From Streptomyces sp. BA2 (lineage in GTDB: Bacteria > Actinomycetota > Actinomycetes > Streptomycetales > Streptomycetaceae), in NCBI RefSeq assembly GCF_009769735.1, contig NZ_WSRO01000001.1, positions 538,339 through 602,338 of the forward strand: a DNA stretch of 64,000 bases, given 5' to 3'. This document shows, one piece after another, positions 42,485 to 50,328 of the stretch. The notes under the pieces were generated by a model that was not told where the DNA came from, did no database searches, and saw nothing but the letters and a program-made list of their open reading frames with translations. Both the position numbers and the translations under genes were made by a program. Each line of letters starts with the position of its first letter. Positions within the stretch are counted from its first letter, which is position 1.

Positions 42485-43536
42485 TCCGCGTAGGCATAGT
42501 CGGCTCCTCAGGGTTCGCCGGCGGTGAACTGATCCGGCTGGTCAGCCAGCACCCCGAGCTGGAACTGACCTTCCTCGGCGGCTCGTCGAACATCGGCCGC
42601 CGCCCCGCGGAACTGCATCCGGGCCTGCGCCTGGACCTGGGCCTGAGTGTCGAGGCCGCCACCACGGACCTCTCCGACCGGTGCGACGTGGTGTTCCTGG
42701 CCACGCCCGCCGAAGTGTCGGCCGAACTCGCCCCGGCCTTGGCCGAACAGGTCGCGTGCGTGATCGACCTGAGCGGCGCCTTCCGTATCCGCACCCCCGA
42801 GCTTCACGAGCGGTGGTACCCCAAGGTGGCGCGGCAGGCCGAACTGGCCGACCGCTTCGTCTACGGTGCGCCCGAGCTCGTCGGCGACCAGATGGCCGGC
42901 GCCTCGCTGATCTCGCTGCCCGGCTGCTACGCCACCGCCATCACGCTGGGACTCGCGCCGCTGACTCTCGCGCTCGGCCTCGACCTCAAGACCGTACTCG
43001 TCGACGGCAAGAGCGGTTCGAGCGGCAGCGGCCAGGCTCTGCGCACCCCGGGCCTGCACCCCTACCGCAACGGCGCCATCACGCCCTACGCGCCCGTCGG
43101 GCACCGGCACGCCGCCGAGGTCAGCGACTTCCTGGAGCGCAGCAAGCCGGGCACCATCGGCTCCTTGACGATGTCGGCCTACGGCGTCTCACACGTGCGA
43201 GGACTGCTCGCCAGTTCCTACGTCCTGACCGACGACGAGGTCGACGGCCGCGAGCTGCAGCGCGCCTACCTGCGCTTCTACAAGCAGCACCGGTTCGTCC
43301 GCGTCCGCAGGCACAACGAGACGATGATCCCCGTCCCGGACCCGCAGGCGGTCCTGGGGTCCAACTACTGCGACGTGACCGTGATGCACGACCCCGAAGG
43401 GGGCCGCATCGTCGTCCTTTCCGCACTGGACAACCTCCTCAAGGGCGCGGCCGGCCAAGCCGTCCAGGCGCTCAACACGCGCTACTCCCTTCCGGAAGAA
43501 ACGGGGCTGACCATGCAGCCGCTGGTGCCGGCATGA
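42481..43536 (+). CDS. lysY: LysY/ArgC-like acyl-phosphate reductase
   Basis: The 351-residue NADPH-dependent reductase converts a carrier-bound acyl phosphate to the semialdehyde. It opens with the Rossmann motif VGIVGSSGFAGGEL, has the catalytic Cys149 in SLPGCYATA, and a His in the HRHAAEV segment. These match ArgC and LysY, acting on N-acetylglutamyl phosphate or LysW-aminoadipyl phosphate. Start and stop overlap the neighbours by ATGA. It follows the kinase reaction of the next gene product, so both act on a side-chain carboxylate of the carried amino acid. Confidence 0.93.
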   Translation: MIRVGIVGSSGFAGGELIRLVSQHPELELTFLGGSSNIGRRPAELHPGLRLDLGLSVEAATTDLSDRCDVVFLATPAEVSAELAPALAEQVACVIDLSGAFRIRTPELHERWYPKVARQAELADRFVYGAPELVGDQMAGASLISLPGCYATAITLGLAPLTLALGLDLKTVLVDGKSGSSGSGQALRTPGLHPYRNGAITPYAPVGHRHAAEVSDFLERSKPGTIGSLTMSAYGVSHVRGLLASSYVLTDDEVDGRELQRAYLRFYKQHRFVRVRRHNETMIPVPDPQAVLGSNYCDVTVMHDPEGGRIVVLSALDNLLKGAAGQAVQALNTRYSLPEETGLTMQPLVPA

Positions 43537-44321
43537 GCAACATCCCCACAGTGGTCAAGCTCGGCGGAAGCTGCCTGGACGACATGTCGCAGGCCTGGTG
43601 GGACGACCTGGCCCAGCACGGCCGCAGCCACCCCCTGGTCCTGGTCCACGGCTGGTCCAAGCCGCTCAAGCAGCTGAGCTCCCGCTACAGCGAGCCCTCG
43701 GCCATCCTGCGCGACCGCTACGGAAACCAGAGCCGGTGGACCACTCCCGAGGTGATCGCCGACATCAAGACGGTCAGCGAGACCATGGCCGAGCAGGTCT
43801 TCGTACGGCTGGAGAAGCGGGGCATCACCGCCGAGCGCCTCCTGGGCAGCGACGGCCTTGTCCAGGCGGGCGAGGGCGAACGCTGGTGGTGGCGCGACAA
43901 GCAGCTCGTCGAACTCGACAACCTGGTCGGCCCCATCACCGACGTGGACCCCACCGCGCTGAAGAACCTGCAGGCCGGCCACTGCTACCTCGTCACACCC
44001 CTGGCCCGCAACAGCGCCGGCCAAGAGGTCAACACCGACGCCGACCGGGCCGCCGCCGCCATCGCGGGAGCCACCCGGGCCACGTCCCTGACCCTGGTCA
44101 CCGACGTCGCCCATCTCCTCATCGACGGGGAGCCGGTCCGCCGGATCACCGCCCGGGCCGCGGCCGATTTCCGCGACCGCGGCGCCACCGGCGGCATGCG
44201 CAAGAAGCTGCGTGCCGCAGGAGAGGCCCTGGACCGGGGCGTCGACCGGGTCATCATCGGCAGCGCCCCCGTCTCGGAACTGCTCGCTGAAACCACCGGA
44301 ACCGTCATCACCAGAACGTGA
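43533..44321 (+). CDS. lysZ: LysZ/ArgB-like amino-acid kinase
   Basis: The 262-residue kinase of the N-acetylglutamate kinase family has the phosphate-binding VVKLGGS at residues 7-13, LVLVHG and the Lys in GGMRKKLRAAGEAL. It would phosphorylate the distal carboxylate of the AmCP-bound amino acid, feeding the reductase encoded upstream. An insertion with the Trp-rich stretch EGERWWWRDKQL lies near residue 110, as in the LysZ branch, which contacts the carrier protein. The ATGA overlap couples it to the reductase gene; the gap to the amidotransferase gene is 69 bases. Confidence 0.92.
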   Translation: MSNIPTVVKLGGSCLDDMSQAWWDDLAQHGRSHPLVLVHGWSKPLKQLSSRYSEPSAILRDRYGNQSRWTTPEVIADIKTVSETMAEQVFVRLEKRGITAERLLGSDGLVQAGEGERWWWRDKQLVELDNLVGPITDVDPTALKNLQAGHCYLVTPLARNSAGQEVNTDADRAAAAIAGATRATSLTLVTDVAHLLIDGEPVRRITARAAADFRDRGATGGMRKKLRAAGEALDRGVDRVIIGSAPVSELLAETTGTVITRT

Positions 44322-44390
44322 CACGCCCCTTCGCCGCCCCGGCGGCCGGGCGATGACAGCACCAACACCTCAGCGACAGGAGCAGAGCAC

Positions 44391-44954
44391 GTGGCGACAT
44401 CCCGGGTTCTCGTGGTCAACAACGGGACTCTTTCCCTCAAGCAGCTGCGCAAGCGCTTCGAACAACTGGGCTCCGAGACCGACACGATCGACGCCGCCTC
44501 GGCGCCCGGCAGGCTCGACCCGAAGTACCAGGCCATCGTGTTGAGCGGCACCAAGGTGCGGGCCTTCGACAGCGACTACTACCGGCCCCTCATCGATCTC
44601 GTGATGGGAGCCAAGGTCCCGGTCTTCGGCATCTGCGGCGGCATGCAGATTCTCGCTGTCGCCAACGGCGGCCAACTGGCCGAGGGCCCGCAGCGCGTGG
44701 GCGGCTACGACGTACAGGTCGACAAGGAGGAGCCCATTTTCTCCTACGTCAAGCCGACCGTGACGGTCTTTCACCGCCACACCCTGTACCTGCAGGGCAC
44801 ACCGGAGGGCTTCCGCTCCATCGGACGCTCCGAGCACGCGCCCGTGGAGTTCCTCCGCTCGGACGACGGCCGCATCTTCGGCGCCCAGGCCCACCTCGAG
44901 TTCCGCAACGACGGCATGGAGATCCTGCGCGGCTTCGCCGAGATCTATCAGTGA
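44391..44954 (+). CDS. Stand-alone class I glutamine amidotransferase
   Basis: The 187-residue protein is a class I amidotransferase domain on its own. The triad is complete: Cys82 in FGICGGMQIL, His168 and Glu170 in GAQAHLEF. It would hydrolyse glutamine to glutamate and ammonia. No synthetase domain is fused, so the ammonia must go to a separate partner; the dehydrogenase or the acyl-CoA ligase downstream are candidates. Because the carrier protein of this operon ends in Gln, direct deamidation of that Gln to the usual acceptor Glu is a bold but testable alternative. It starts at GTG 44391 after AGGAG. Confidence 0.88.
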   Translation: MATSRVLVVNNGTLSLKQLRKRFEQLGSETDTIDAASAPGRLDPKYQAIVLSGTKVRAFDSDYYRPLIDLVMGAKVPVFGICGGMQILAVANGGQLAEGPQRVGGYDVQVDKEEPIFSYVKPTVTVFHRHTLYLQGTPEGFRSIGRSEHAPVEFLRSDDGRIFGAQAHLEFRNDGMEILRGFAEIYQ

Positions 44955-45027
44955 TCAGCGGCACCGCCGCTGACCCCCCCATCAGTACCCACACAACCGC
45001 TTCGAACCGATCACGAGGTCCCTGGCA

Positions 45028-46164
45028 GTGAGCACTCAGAATGAAAACCCTCAGGTGGAAGAGGCCCAAGACCCCGCTTTCACCGTGTCGTTGAACGGCA
45101 GCGGCGGCGCCCTCAAGGGCTGGGTCGTCGTCGACTCGCTGCACGACGGCCTCGCCATGGGCGGCACCCGGATGACCACCGGAGTCACCGAGGAGGAGGT
45201 GGCCGGTCTCGCCCGCGACATGACGCACAAGTTCACGCTCGCCGGACTCCCCATCGGCGGCGCCAAGGCCGGCATCGTCTCCGACGGCAGCAACCGCGAG
45301 GAGACCTTCCGCACCTTCGGCCGTACCGTCAAGCCGCTCCTGCACGGCGGCATCCACCTCGGCATCGACATGGGCGTCACCCCCGCCGACCGTGCCGTCT
45401 TCTTCGACGAGGCCGGCTACGACCCCCGCTACCGCCTGGGCGCCCCGGACATGCCCATCGACTGGCGCACCTACTACGAGCCGCTGATCGACTGCACCGG
45501 TCATGGCGTCGGAGTCGCGGCGCTCACCGCACTGGAGGCCAGTGGCCGCACCGAGTCGGCGCGGGTCGTCATCCAGGGCTTCGGCGCGGTGGGCCGCGCC
45601 GTCGCCCGGTTCCTCGAGGACCGCGGGCACGTCATCGTGGGTGTCGCCGACATCGGCGGCACGCTCAGCGCGGACCGCCTGCCGGTGGCCGACCTGATCG
45701 CCATCACCGACGAGTTCGGACGGATCGACCGCTCCCGCCTCCCGCACGACGTGAGCGTCTCGACGCAGCCGGACGCCTGGCTCGACGTCGACGCCGACCT
45801 GTTGATCCTCGCGGCGCAGAAGTACGCGCTCAACGCGGAGAACGCACACCGCCTGCGCGCGGGTCTGGTCGTCGAGGGCGGAAACCTCGCCTCCAGCGTC
45901 GAGGCCAAGGAGAAGACGCGGGCCTCCGGCGCCACCCTGGTCCCCGGCGTGATCGCCAACATCGGCGGGGCCGCGTCCGCCGCCCTGGCGGTCACCCGCG
46001 TCGTCCCCTTCGACCTGCCGGCACCGGCACGCAAGGAATGGGTCTTCGACTGGGTCGGCGACCGCGTGCGGCAGAACACCTTCGACCTCCTGGAGATCGC
46101 CGCGGCCGACGCCGGCGACCCGCTGCCGCAGCTGCTCACCGCACGCCGGAAGGACCGCCGATGA
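45028..46164 (+). CDS. Glu/Leu/Phe/Val-type amino-acid dehydrogenase
   Basis: The 378-residue enzyme is of the Glu/Leu/Phe/Val dehydrogenase family, normally interconverting an amino acid with its 2-oxo acid and ammonia. GGAKAGI contains the catalytic-region Lys, HLGIDMGVTP the Asp and VVIQGFGAVGRAVARFL the dinucleotide fold. PGVIANIGGAASAALAV near the C-terminus is also typical. It stands between the amidotransferase and the acyl-CoA ligase (ATGA overlap with the latter). Reductive amination of the 2-oxo acid made by the DRE-TIM enzyme route is a natural role, giving the amino acid to be loaded; use of amidotransferase-derived ammonia is conceivable. Confidence 0.9.
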   Translation: MSTQNENPQVEEAQDPAFTVSLNGSGGALKGWVVVDSLHDGLAMGGTRMTTGVTEEEVAGLARDMTHKFTLAGLPIGGAKAGIVSDGSNREETFRTFGRTVKPLLHGGIHLGIDMGVTPADRAVFFDEAGYDPRYRLGAPDMPIDWRTYYEPLIDCTGHGVGVAALTALEASGRTESARVVIQGFGAVGRAVARFLEDRGHVIVGVADIGGTLSADRLPVADLIAITDEFGRIDRSRLPHDVSVSTQPDAWLDVDADLLILAAQKYALNAENAHRLRAGLVVEGGNLASSVEAKEKTRASGATLVPGVIANIGGAASAALAVTRVVPFDLPAPARKEWVFDWVGDRVRQNTFDLLEIAAADAGDPLPQLLTARRKDRR

Positions 46165-47813
46165 CCACCGCCATACACACCGCGCCGATATCGGACGCCC
46201 CCGAGGACCGTGAGGCCGAGTACCGCCGCCGCGGCTGGTGGCGGGAGGAGACCTTCCTCGACGACCTGCGCCACCAGGCCGCCAAGCGCCCGCACAAGCT
46301 GGCCGTCGCGGGCCGCCGGGTCAACCAGGGCCGCACCGACACGCTCGACTACACCGAACTCGCCCAGATGACCGAGCGTTTCGCCGGAGCCCTGCTCGAA
46401 CTGGGCGTACAGCGCGGCGACTTCGTGGCCGTGCAGCTGCCCAACCGGTGGGAGATGGCGCCCCTGCTGTTCGCCTGCATCCGCGTCGGCGCCGCCATCT
46501 GCCCGATCTCGCCGATCTGCGACGAGGAGGAACTGCGCCACCGCCTGGAACTCACCGAGGCCCGCGTGTGCGTCACCGTCCCCGAGTGGGACGGCGCCCC
46601 CCTGGCCGACATCGTCACCCGCCTGAGCACCGAAGTGACCACCCTGGAGCAGGTCGTGGTGGTCGGCGGCCGCACCCCCGCGGGCGCCCGCGACTTCCAC
46701 GAGCACTTCGTCGGAGTCAACTGGGAAGAGCGGCACGCCACCGCCCTGCAGGGCCGCGAGCTGAAGCCGGACGACCCCTTCGTCGTCCTGTTCACCTCCG
46801 GCACCACCGGCCTGTCCAAGGGTGTCCTGCACAGCCAGAACACGATCCACGCGGCCGTACGCGGCTACGTCGACACCTTCCTCCTGGACGAGACCCTGGT
46901 CGCCGCCGTGTCCACGCCGCTGGTGCACTACTCCGGCTTCGGCCAGGGCATCCTCGCCGGCGTCATGCTGGGCGGCACCATCGCCTTCCAGGACGTCCGC
47001 AAGAACGAGGTCCTCCTCGACCTCGTGGAGCGCTACGGCGCCACCCTGCTCTACGGCCCGCCGCCCACCCTCATGGACATCGCCGAGTCCCTGCGCGCCG
47101 ACAAGCGCGAAGTCAGCACCCTGCGCCACGTGGTGACCGGATCGGCGCCGGTACTGCAGCCGCTGGTCGACGAGCTCCGCGACACCCTCGGCGTGCGTAC
47201 GTACTCGCTGTGGGGCATGTCGGAGAACGGCCCCGTCACCATCACCAAGCTCGACTACGACCAGGACTGGGCGGCGCACAGCAACGGCCGCCCGATCGAT
47301 GCCATGGAGATCCGCATCGACAACTGCAAGAACCCCGACGAGCGCGCCTCCGTGGGCCGCCTGCGGGTGCGCGGTGCCTCCCTGGCCCTCACCTACCACA
47401 AGCACGACGACCTGTTCGCGGCCGAACTCACCGCCGACGGCTGGTTCGACACGGGCGATGTGGCGCGCGAGGACGGCCGCGGCGGGATCCGAGTCCTTGG
47501 CCGGGCCAAGGACGCCATCATGCGCGACGGCGTGGTCGTGCCCATGGCCGAGCTCGAGTCGACCATCGCACGCCACCCCAAGGTGTCCGAGGCCGCGCTG
47601 GTGGGCCCGACCGGCCAGGTGACCGACGAGATCCTCGCGGTGCTCGTCCACAACGGCGGCGACAAGCCCTCGCTGGAGGAGATCCGCGAACACCTGCGGT
47701 CGGCGGAGCAGCCCGAGCGCTTCTGGCCGGACCGCGTGGTGGTCGTCGACAAGCTGCCCAAGACCCTCACCGGAAAGGTCCGCAAGGCCGAACTCCGCAA
47801 GCTCTACGGCTAG
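46161..47813 (+). CDS. Acyl-CoA ligase (AMP-forming)
   Basis: The 550-residue enzyme of the ANL superfamily activates a carboxylic acid as adenylate and then usually as CoA thioester. The P-loop LFTSGTTGLSKGVLHS, the motif YSLWGMSENGPVT, GWFDTGDV and the C-terminal catalytic Lys in PKTLTGKVRKAEL are all there. The overall style recalls cyclohexanecarboxylate- or long-chain-type ligases rather than amino-acid adenylation domains. The start overlaps the dehydrogenase stop. It may activate the acid that acylates, or is joined to, the carrier-derived amino acid; the second carrier protein at 16 kb is a possible but distant acceptor. Confidence 0.93.
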   Translation: MTTAIHTAPISDAPEDREAEYRRRGWWREETFLDDLRHQAAKRPHKLAVAGRRVNQGRTDTLDYTELAQMTERFAGALLELGVQRGDFVAVQLPNRWEMAPLLFACIRVGAAICPISPICDEEELRHRLELTEARVCVTVPEWDGAPLADIVTRLSTEVTTLEQVVVVGGRTPAGARDFHEHFVGVNWEERHATALQGRELKPDDPFVVLFTSGTTGLSKGVLHSQNTIHAAVRGYVDTFLLDETLVAAVSTPLVHYSGFGQGILAGVMLGGTIAFQDVRKNEVLLDLVERYGATLLYGPPPTLMDIAESLRADKREVSTLRHVVTGSAPVLQPLVDELRDTLGVRTYSLWGMSENGPVTITKLDYDQDWAAHSNGRPIDAMEIRIDNCKNPDERASVGRLRVRGASLALTYHKHDDLFAAELTADGWFDTGDVAREDGRGGIRVLGRAKDAIMRDGVVVPMAELESTIARHPKVSEAALVGPTGQVTDEILAVLVHNGGDKPSLEEIREHLRSAEQPERFWPDRVVVVDKLPKTLTGKVRKAELRKLYG

Positions 47814-47825
47814 AGCACAGCCCGC

Positions 47826-47895
47826 GGCTGCTGAACCGTGGCCGCTGAACCGCGGCCGCAGAACCGCAGCCGCCGAACCGCAGCCGCTGAACCGC
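47826..47895. repeat. Five tandem 14-bp repeats
   Basis: Units beginning at 47826, 47840, 47854, 47868 and 47882 follow the pattern RGCYGCNGAACCGY, ending in GAACCGC or GAACCGT. They fill most of the gap between the acyl-CoA ligase and the aminotransferase. They may be slippage products or a protein-binding array. Confidence 0.8.
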
Positions 47896-47924
47896 CGCCC
47901 GCCATCCGACCGTTGGAGTCAGCC

Positions 47925-49247
47925 ATGCCCCAGCCCACCACCACGGTGACCATGTCGGCGACTCTCGCCGCCGACGAGGCCATCGCCCGCCGACGCCAGG
48001 CCGGAGAACAGGTGATCTCCATGGCCAGCGGCGAGATCGGGCTGCCCGTCCTTCCCGCACTGCGGGCCAAACTCGCCGAGGCCGCTGGCCGCAACGCCTA
48101 CGGCCCCGTGGCCGGCAGCCTCGCCTTGCGCACCGCCGTCGCCGGCTACTGGCAGCGGCGCGGCCTGGCCACGGACCGCGACCTGGTCGTGTGCGGTCCT
48201 GGCAGCAAACCCTTGCTCTTCGCACTGCTCCTGGCCGTCGGCGGCGACGTGGTCATCCCCACACCGAGCTGGGTCAGTTACGCCGCCCAGGCAGAACTGA
48301 TCGGCGCACGGCCCATCCCCGTCCCGATCCTGCCGGGCCAGGGCGGCGTACCCGACCCCGACCTGCTCCGCGAGGCGGTCACCGCAGCCCGCGCCGAGGG
48401 GCACGACCCGCGCTCCGTCGTGGTCACCACGCCGGACAACCCCACCGGCACCATCGCGGCACCCGACACCGTACGGCGTCTTGCCGAGGCGGCCAGGGAC
48501 CTCGACCTCACCATCATCTCCGACGAGATCTACTGCGACCTCGTCTTCGACCCGGCAGCGACCCCGGCCGTGTCCCCGGCGGTGTATGCCCCCGAGCGCA
48601 CCGTGGTGACCACCGGCCTCACCAAGAACCTGGCACTCGGCGGCTGGCGGATCGGAGTCGCCCGGCTGCCCGACAGCGACACCGGACGCGCAGTGCACAC
48701 ACGCCTGACCGGCATCGCCAGCCAGATCTGGTCCAGCCCCGCGGCACCGGTCCAGGAGGCGGCCGCCTACGCCTTCGGCGAGCCCGACGAGGTGATCGAG
48801 CACATCGCCGCGAGCCGCCGCCTGCACCGGACGGTGGCCCGCGCGATGTCCCAGCGGTTCGCCGCCGCAGGAGCCGTACTGGCACCGGTGACGGCCACCT
48901 GCTATCTGTACGCCGACTTCGAGCCGCTGCGCGACCACCTCGCCCAGGCCCACGGCGTGCACACCGGCGCCGAGCTCGCCCAACTCCTCGTCGAACGCTA
49001 CGGAGTGGGACTGCTGCCGGCGAGCGCCTTCGGCGAACCCGGCACCTCCCTGCGGGTGCGGGCCGCCACCAGCCGGCTCTACGGCGCCGACGACGAACAG
49101 CGCACCGCCGCCCTGAACGCCACCGACCCCCTCGCCCTTCCCTGGATCCGGGCATCGCTCGACCGCGTCGAGGAAGTCCTTGCCGACCTCATCGCCCCGG
49201 CCGCAGCCCAGCAGGAGAACACGCAGGAGAACGCGCTCAGCGCCTGA
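47925..49247 (+). CDS. Class I/II PLP aminotransferase
   Basis: The 440-residue fold-type I aminotransferase has the substrate and cofactor motifs TPDNPTGTIA, IISDEIYCDLVF and the Schiff-base Lys in TTGLTKNLALGGWRIG. It is related to aspartate/aromatic aminotransferases, not to the class III LysJ enzymes that aminate the carrier-bound semialdehyde in lysine synthesis. It may replace LysJ in this pathway, or work on a free keto acid. TTGGAG before the ATG at 47925 supports the start. The C-terminal tail is Gln/Asn/Glu-rich. Confidence 0.9.
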   Translation: MPQPTTTVTMSATLAADEAIARRRQAGEQVISMASGEIGLPVLPALRAKLAEAAGRNAYGPVAGSLALRTAVAGYWQRRGLATDRDLVVCGPGSKPLLFALLLAVGGDVVIPTPSWVSYAAQAELIGARPIPVPILPGQGGVPDPDLLREAVTAARAEGHDPRSVVVTTPDNPTGTIAAPDTVRRLAEAARDLDLTIISDEIYCDLVFDPAATPAVSPAVYAPERTVVTTGLTKNLALGGWRIGVARLPDSDTGRAVHTRLTGIASQIWSSPAAPVQEAAAYAFGEPDEVIEHIAASRRLHRTVARAMSQRFAAAGAVLAPVTATCYLYADFEPLRDHLAQAHGVHTGAELAQLLVERYGVGLLPASAFGEPGTSLRVRAATSRLYGADDEQRTAALNATDPLALPWIRASLDRVEEVLADLIAPAAAQQENTQENALSA

Positions 49248-49357
49248 TCCACCGTCACACCGCACGCACGGACCCGCCTCCTCCCCCCCCCGGCGGCGGT
49301 CCTGCTCCAACCACCGCGCGGCCTCGGGCCGCCCACCCCCTAGAAGGGCCAACCACC

Positions 49358-50251
49358 ATGTCCATCCTGTTCGAGTGCGAGTACAAGGGCGAGCGGTACG
49401 CGGGCTTCGACAAGCCGGCCCCCGGCCGGACCCAGACCCTCTACCGGGTCTCCGACGGCCGGCTCCAGGCAGAGTTCCTCGCGGCCGACGGCCCCGAGGC
49501 GGTCATCGCCTCCATCACCGCTCAGGCCGAGCAGATCACCGTCACCGCCGGCGACCCCGAACTGCGCTACCTGCCGCCGCTGCTGCCCACGGCCAGCGGG
49601 AACGCGCTGCTGAGCGGCTTCATGCGCACCCACAAGTCCAAGTTCGACACCGAGCCCAGCGAGGACGAGGAGTTCGTCGCCCCGAACTGGTTCTTCAAGG
49701 GCTTCGGTTCCTGGCTGAAGATGCCCGACCAGACGCTGGTCGTCCCCGAGAAGCCGGTCGCACTGATCGAGGAGCCCGAGGTCGCCCTCGTCTACGTCAA
49801 CGACGACCAAGGCGCCCCGCACTACGTCGGCTACACCTTCGGCAATGACCTGTGCGACATCGGCCTGCACCGGGAGAACCCCGGCTGGAACCCGTACTGC
49901 AAGCTGTGCGACACCTCCATCGCCCCCTGGCTCTTCCTCGACGAGCCGCCGCAGTCGGTGACCGGCCAGGTCACCATCGAGCGCGACGGCGCCGCGGCCT
50001 GGCAGGGGAAGTTCTCCTGCGGCGGCGACTCGCTGTACTTCAAGATGCAGGACATGGCGGACCACCTGTTCACCTACCCCGCCGTCCGCCGCCCCGGAAT
50101 GGTCAACTACGTACTCCTGGGCGCTGACGAGGCCAGCTTCCACGACGGATTCCGGATCGCCGACGGCGACCGGGTGACCATCGACGTGCAGAGCCACGAC
50201 GTCGTCCTGTCGAACGTCATCCAGTACGGCGGCCGGCCCACGACGGCGTGA
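49358..50251 (+). CDS. Fumarylacetoacetate-hydrolase-like protein
   Basis: The 297-residue protein resembles the FAH superfamily in its C-terminal half: GYTFGNDLCDIGLHRENPGW has the GYTIGND signature, and RPGMVNYVLLGADEASFHDGF, then GDRVTIDV recall the last strands. FAH relatives hydrolyse, decarboxylate or isomerise 1,3-dicarbonyl-type acids with Mg2+. CKLCDTSIAP contains a CxxC pair unusual for the family. The gene ends the AmCP block, 110 bases after the aminotransferase and just before the tap promoter. Family assignment is moderate; the reaction is unknown. Confidence 0.65.
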   Translation: MSILFECEYKGERYAGFDKPAPGRTQTLYRVSDGRLQAEFLAADGPEAVIASITAQAEQITVTAGDPELRYLPPLLPTASGNALLSGFMRTHKSKFDTEPSEDEEFVAPNWFFKGFGSWLKMPDQTLVVPEKPVALIEEPEVALVYVNDDQGAPHYVGYTFGNDLCDIGLHRENPGWNPYCKLCDTSIAPWLFLDEPPQSVTGQVTIERDGAAAWQGKFSCGGDSLYFKMQDMADHLFTYPAVRRPGMVNYVLLGADEASFHDGFRIADGDRVTIDVQSHDVVLSNVIQYGGRPTTA

Positions 50252-50275
50252 AACCGGAGACCCGGACACGTAGAA

Positions 50276-50328
50276 CGAGTTAAATAAATAGGTTAAATGT
50301 ACGGGTAAGTTTCTGTTAGCGTGGGGGA
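50276..50328 (+). promoter_or_regulatory. AT-rich promoter/operator of tap-tpg
   Basis: A strikingly AT-rich tract precedes tap, with two direct repeats GTTAAAT (50279-50285 and 50292-50298) spaced 13 bases apart. It probably contains the promoter, and perhaps a site for the HTH domain of Tap itself. Confidence 0.55.

Noticed and set aside
40189..44321. Lysine or arginine primary-metabolism operon
   Set aside because: The AmCP genes lack LysJ, LysK and the homocitrate-processing enzymes, Streptomyces makes lysine by the diaminopimelate route, and the carrier end and ligase motifs differ.
45501..47693. 730-codon minus-strand frame opposite the dehydrogenase and acyl-CoA ligase
   Set aside because: It spans two genes in antisense and has no recognisable motif or ribosome site.
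47826..47895. CRISPR-like array
   Set aside because: The 14-base units are contiguous, without unique spacers.
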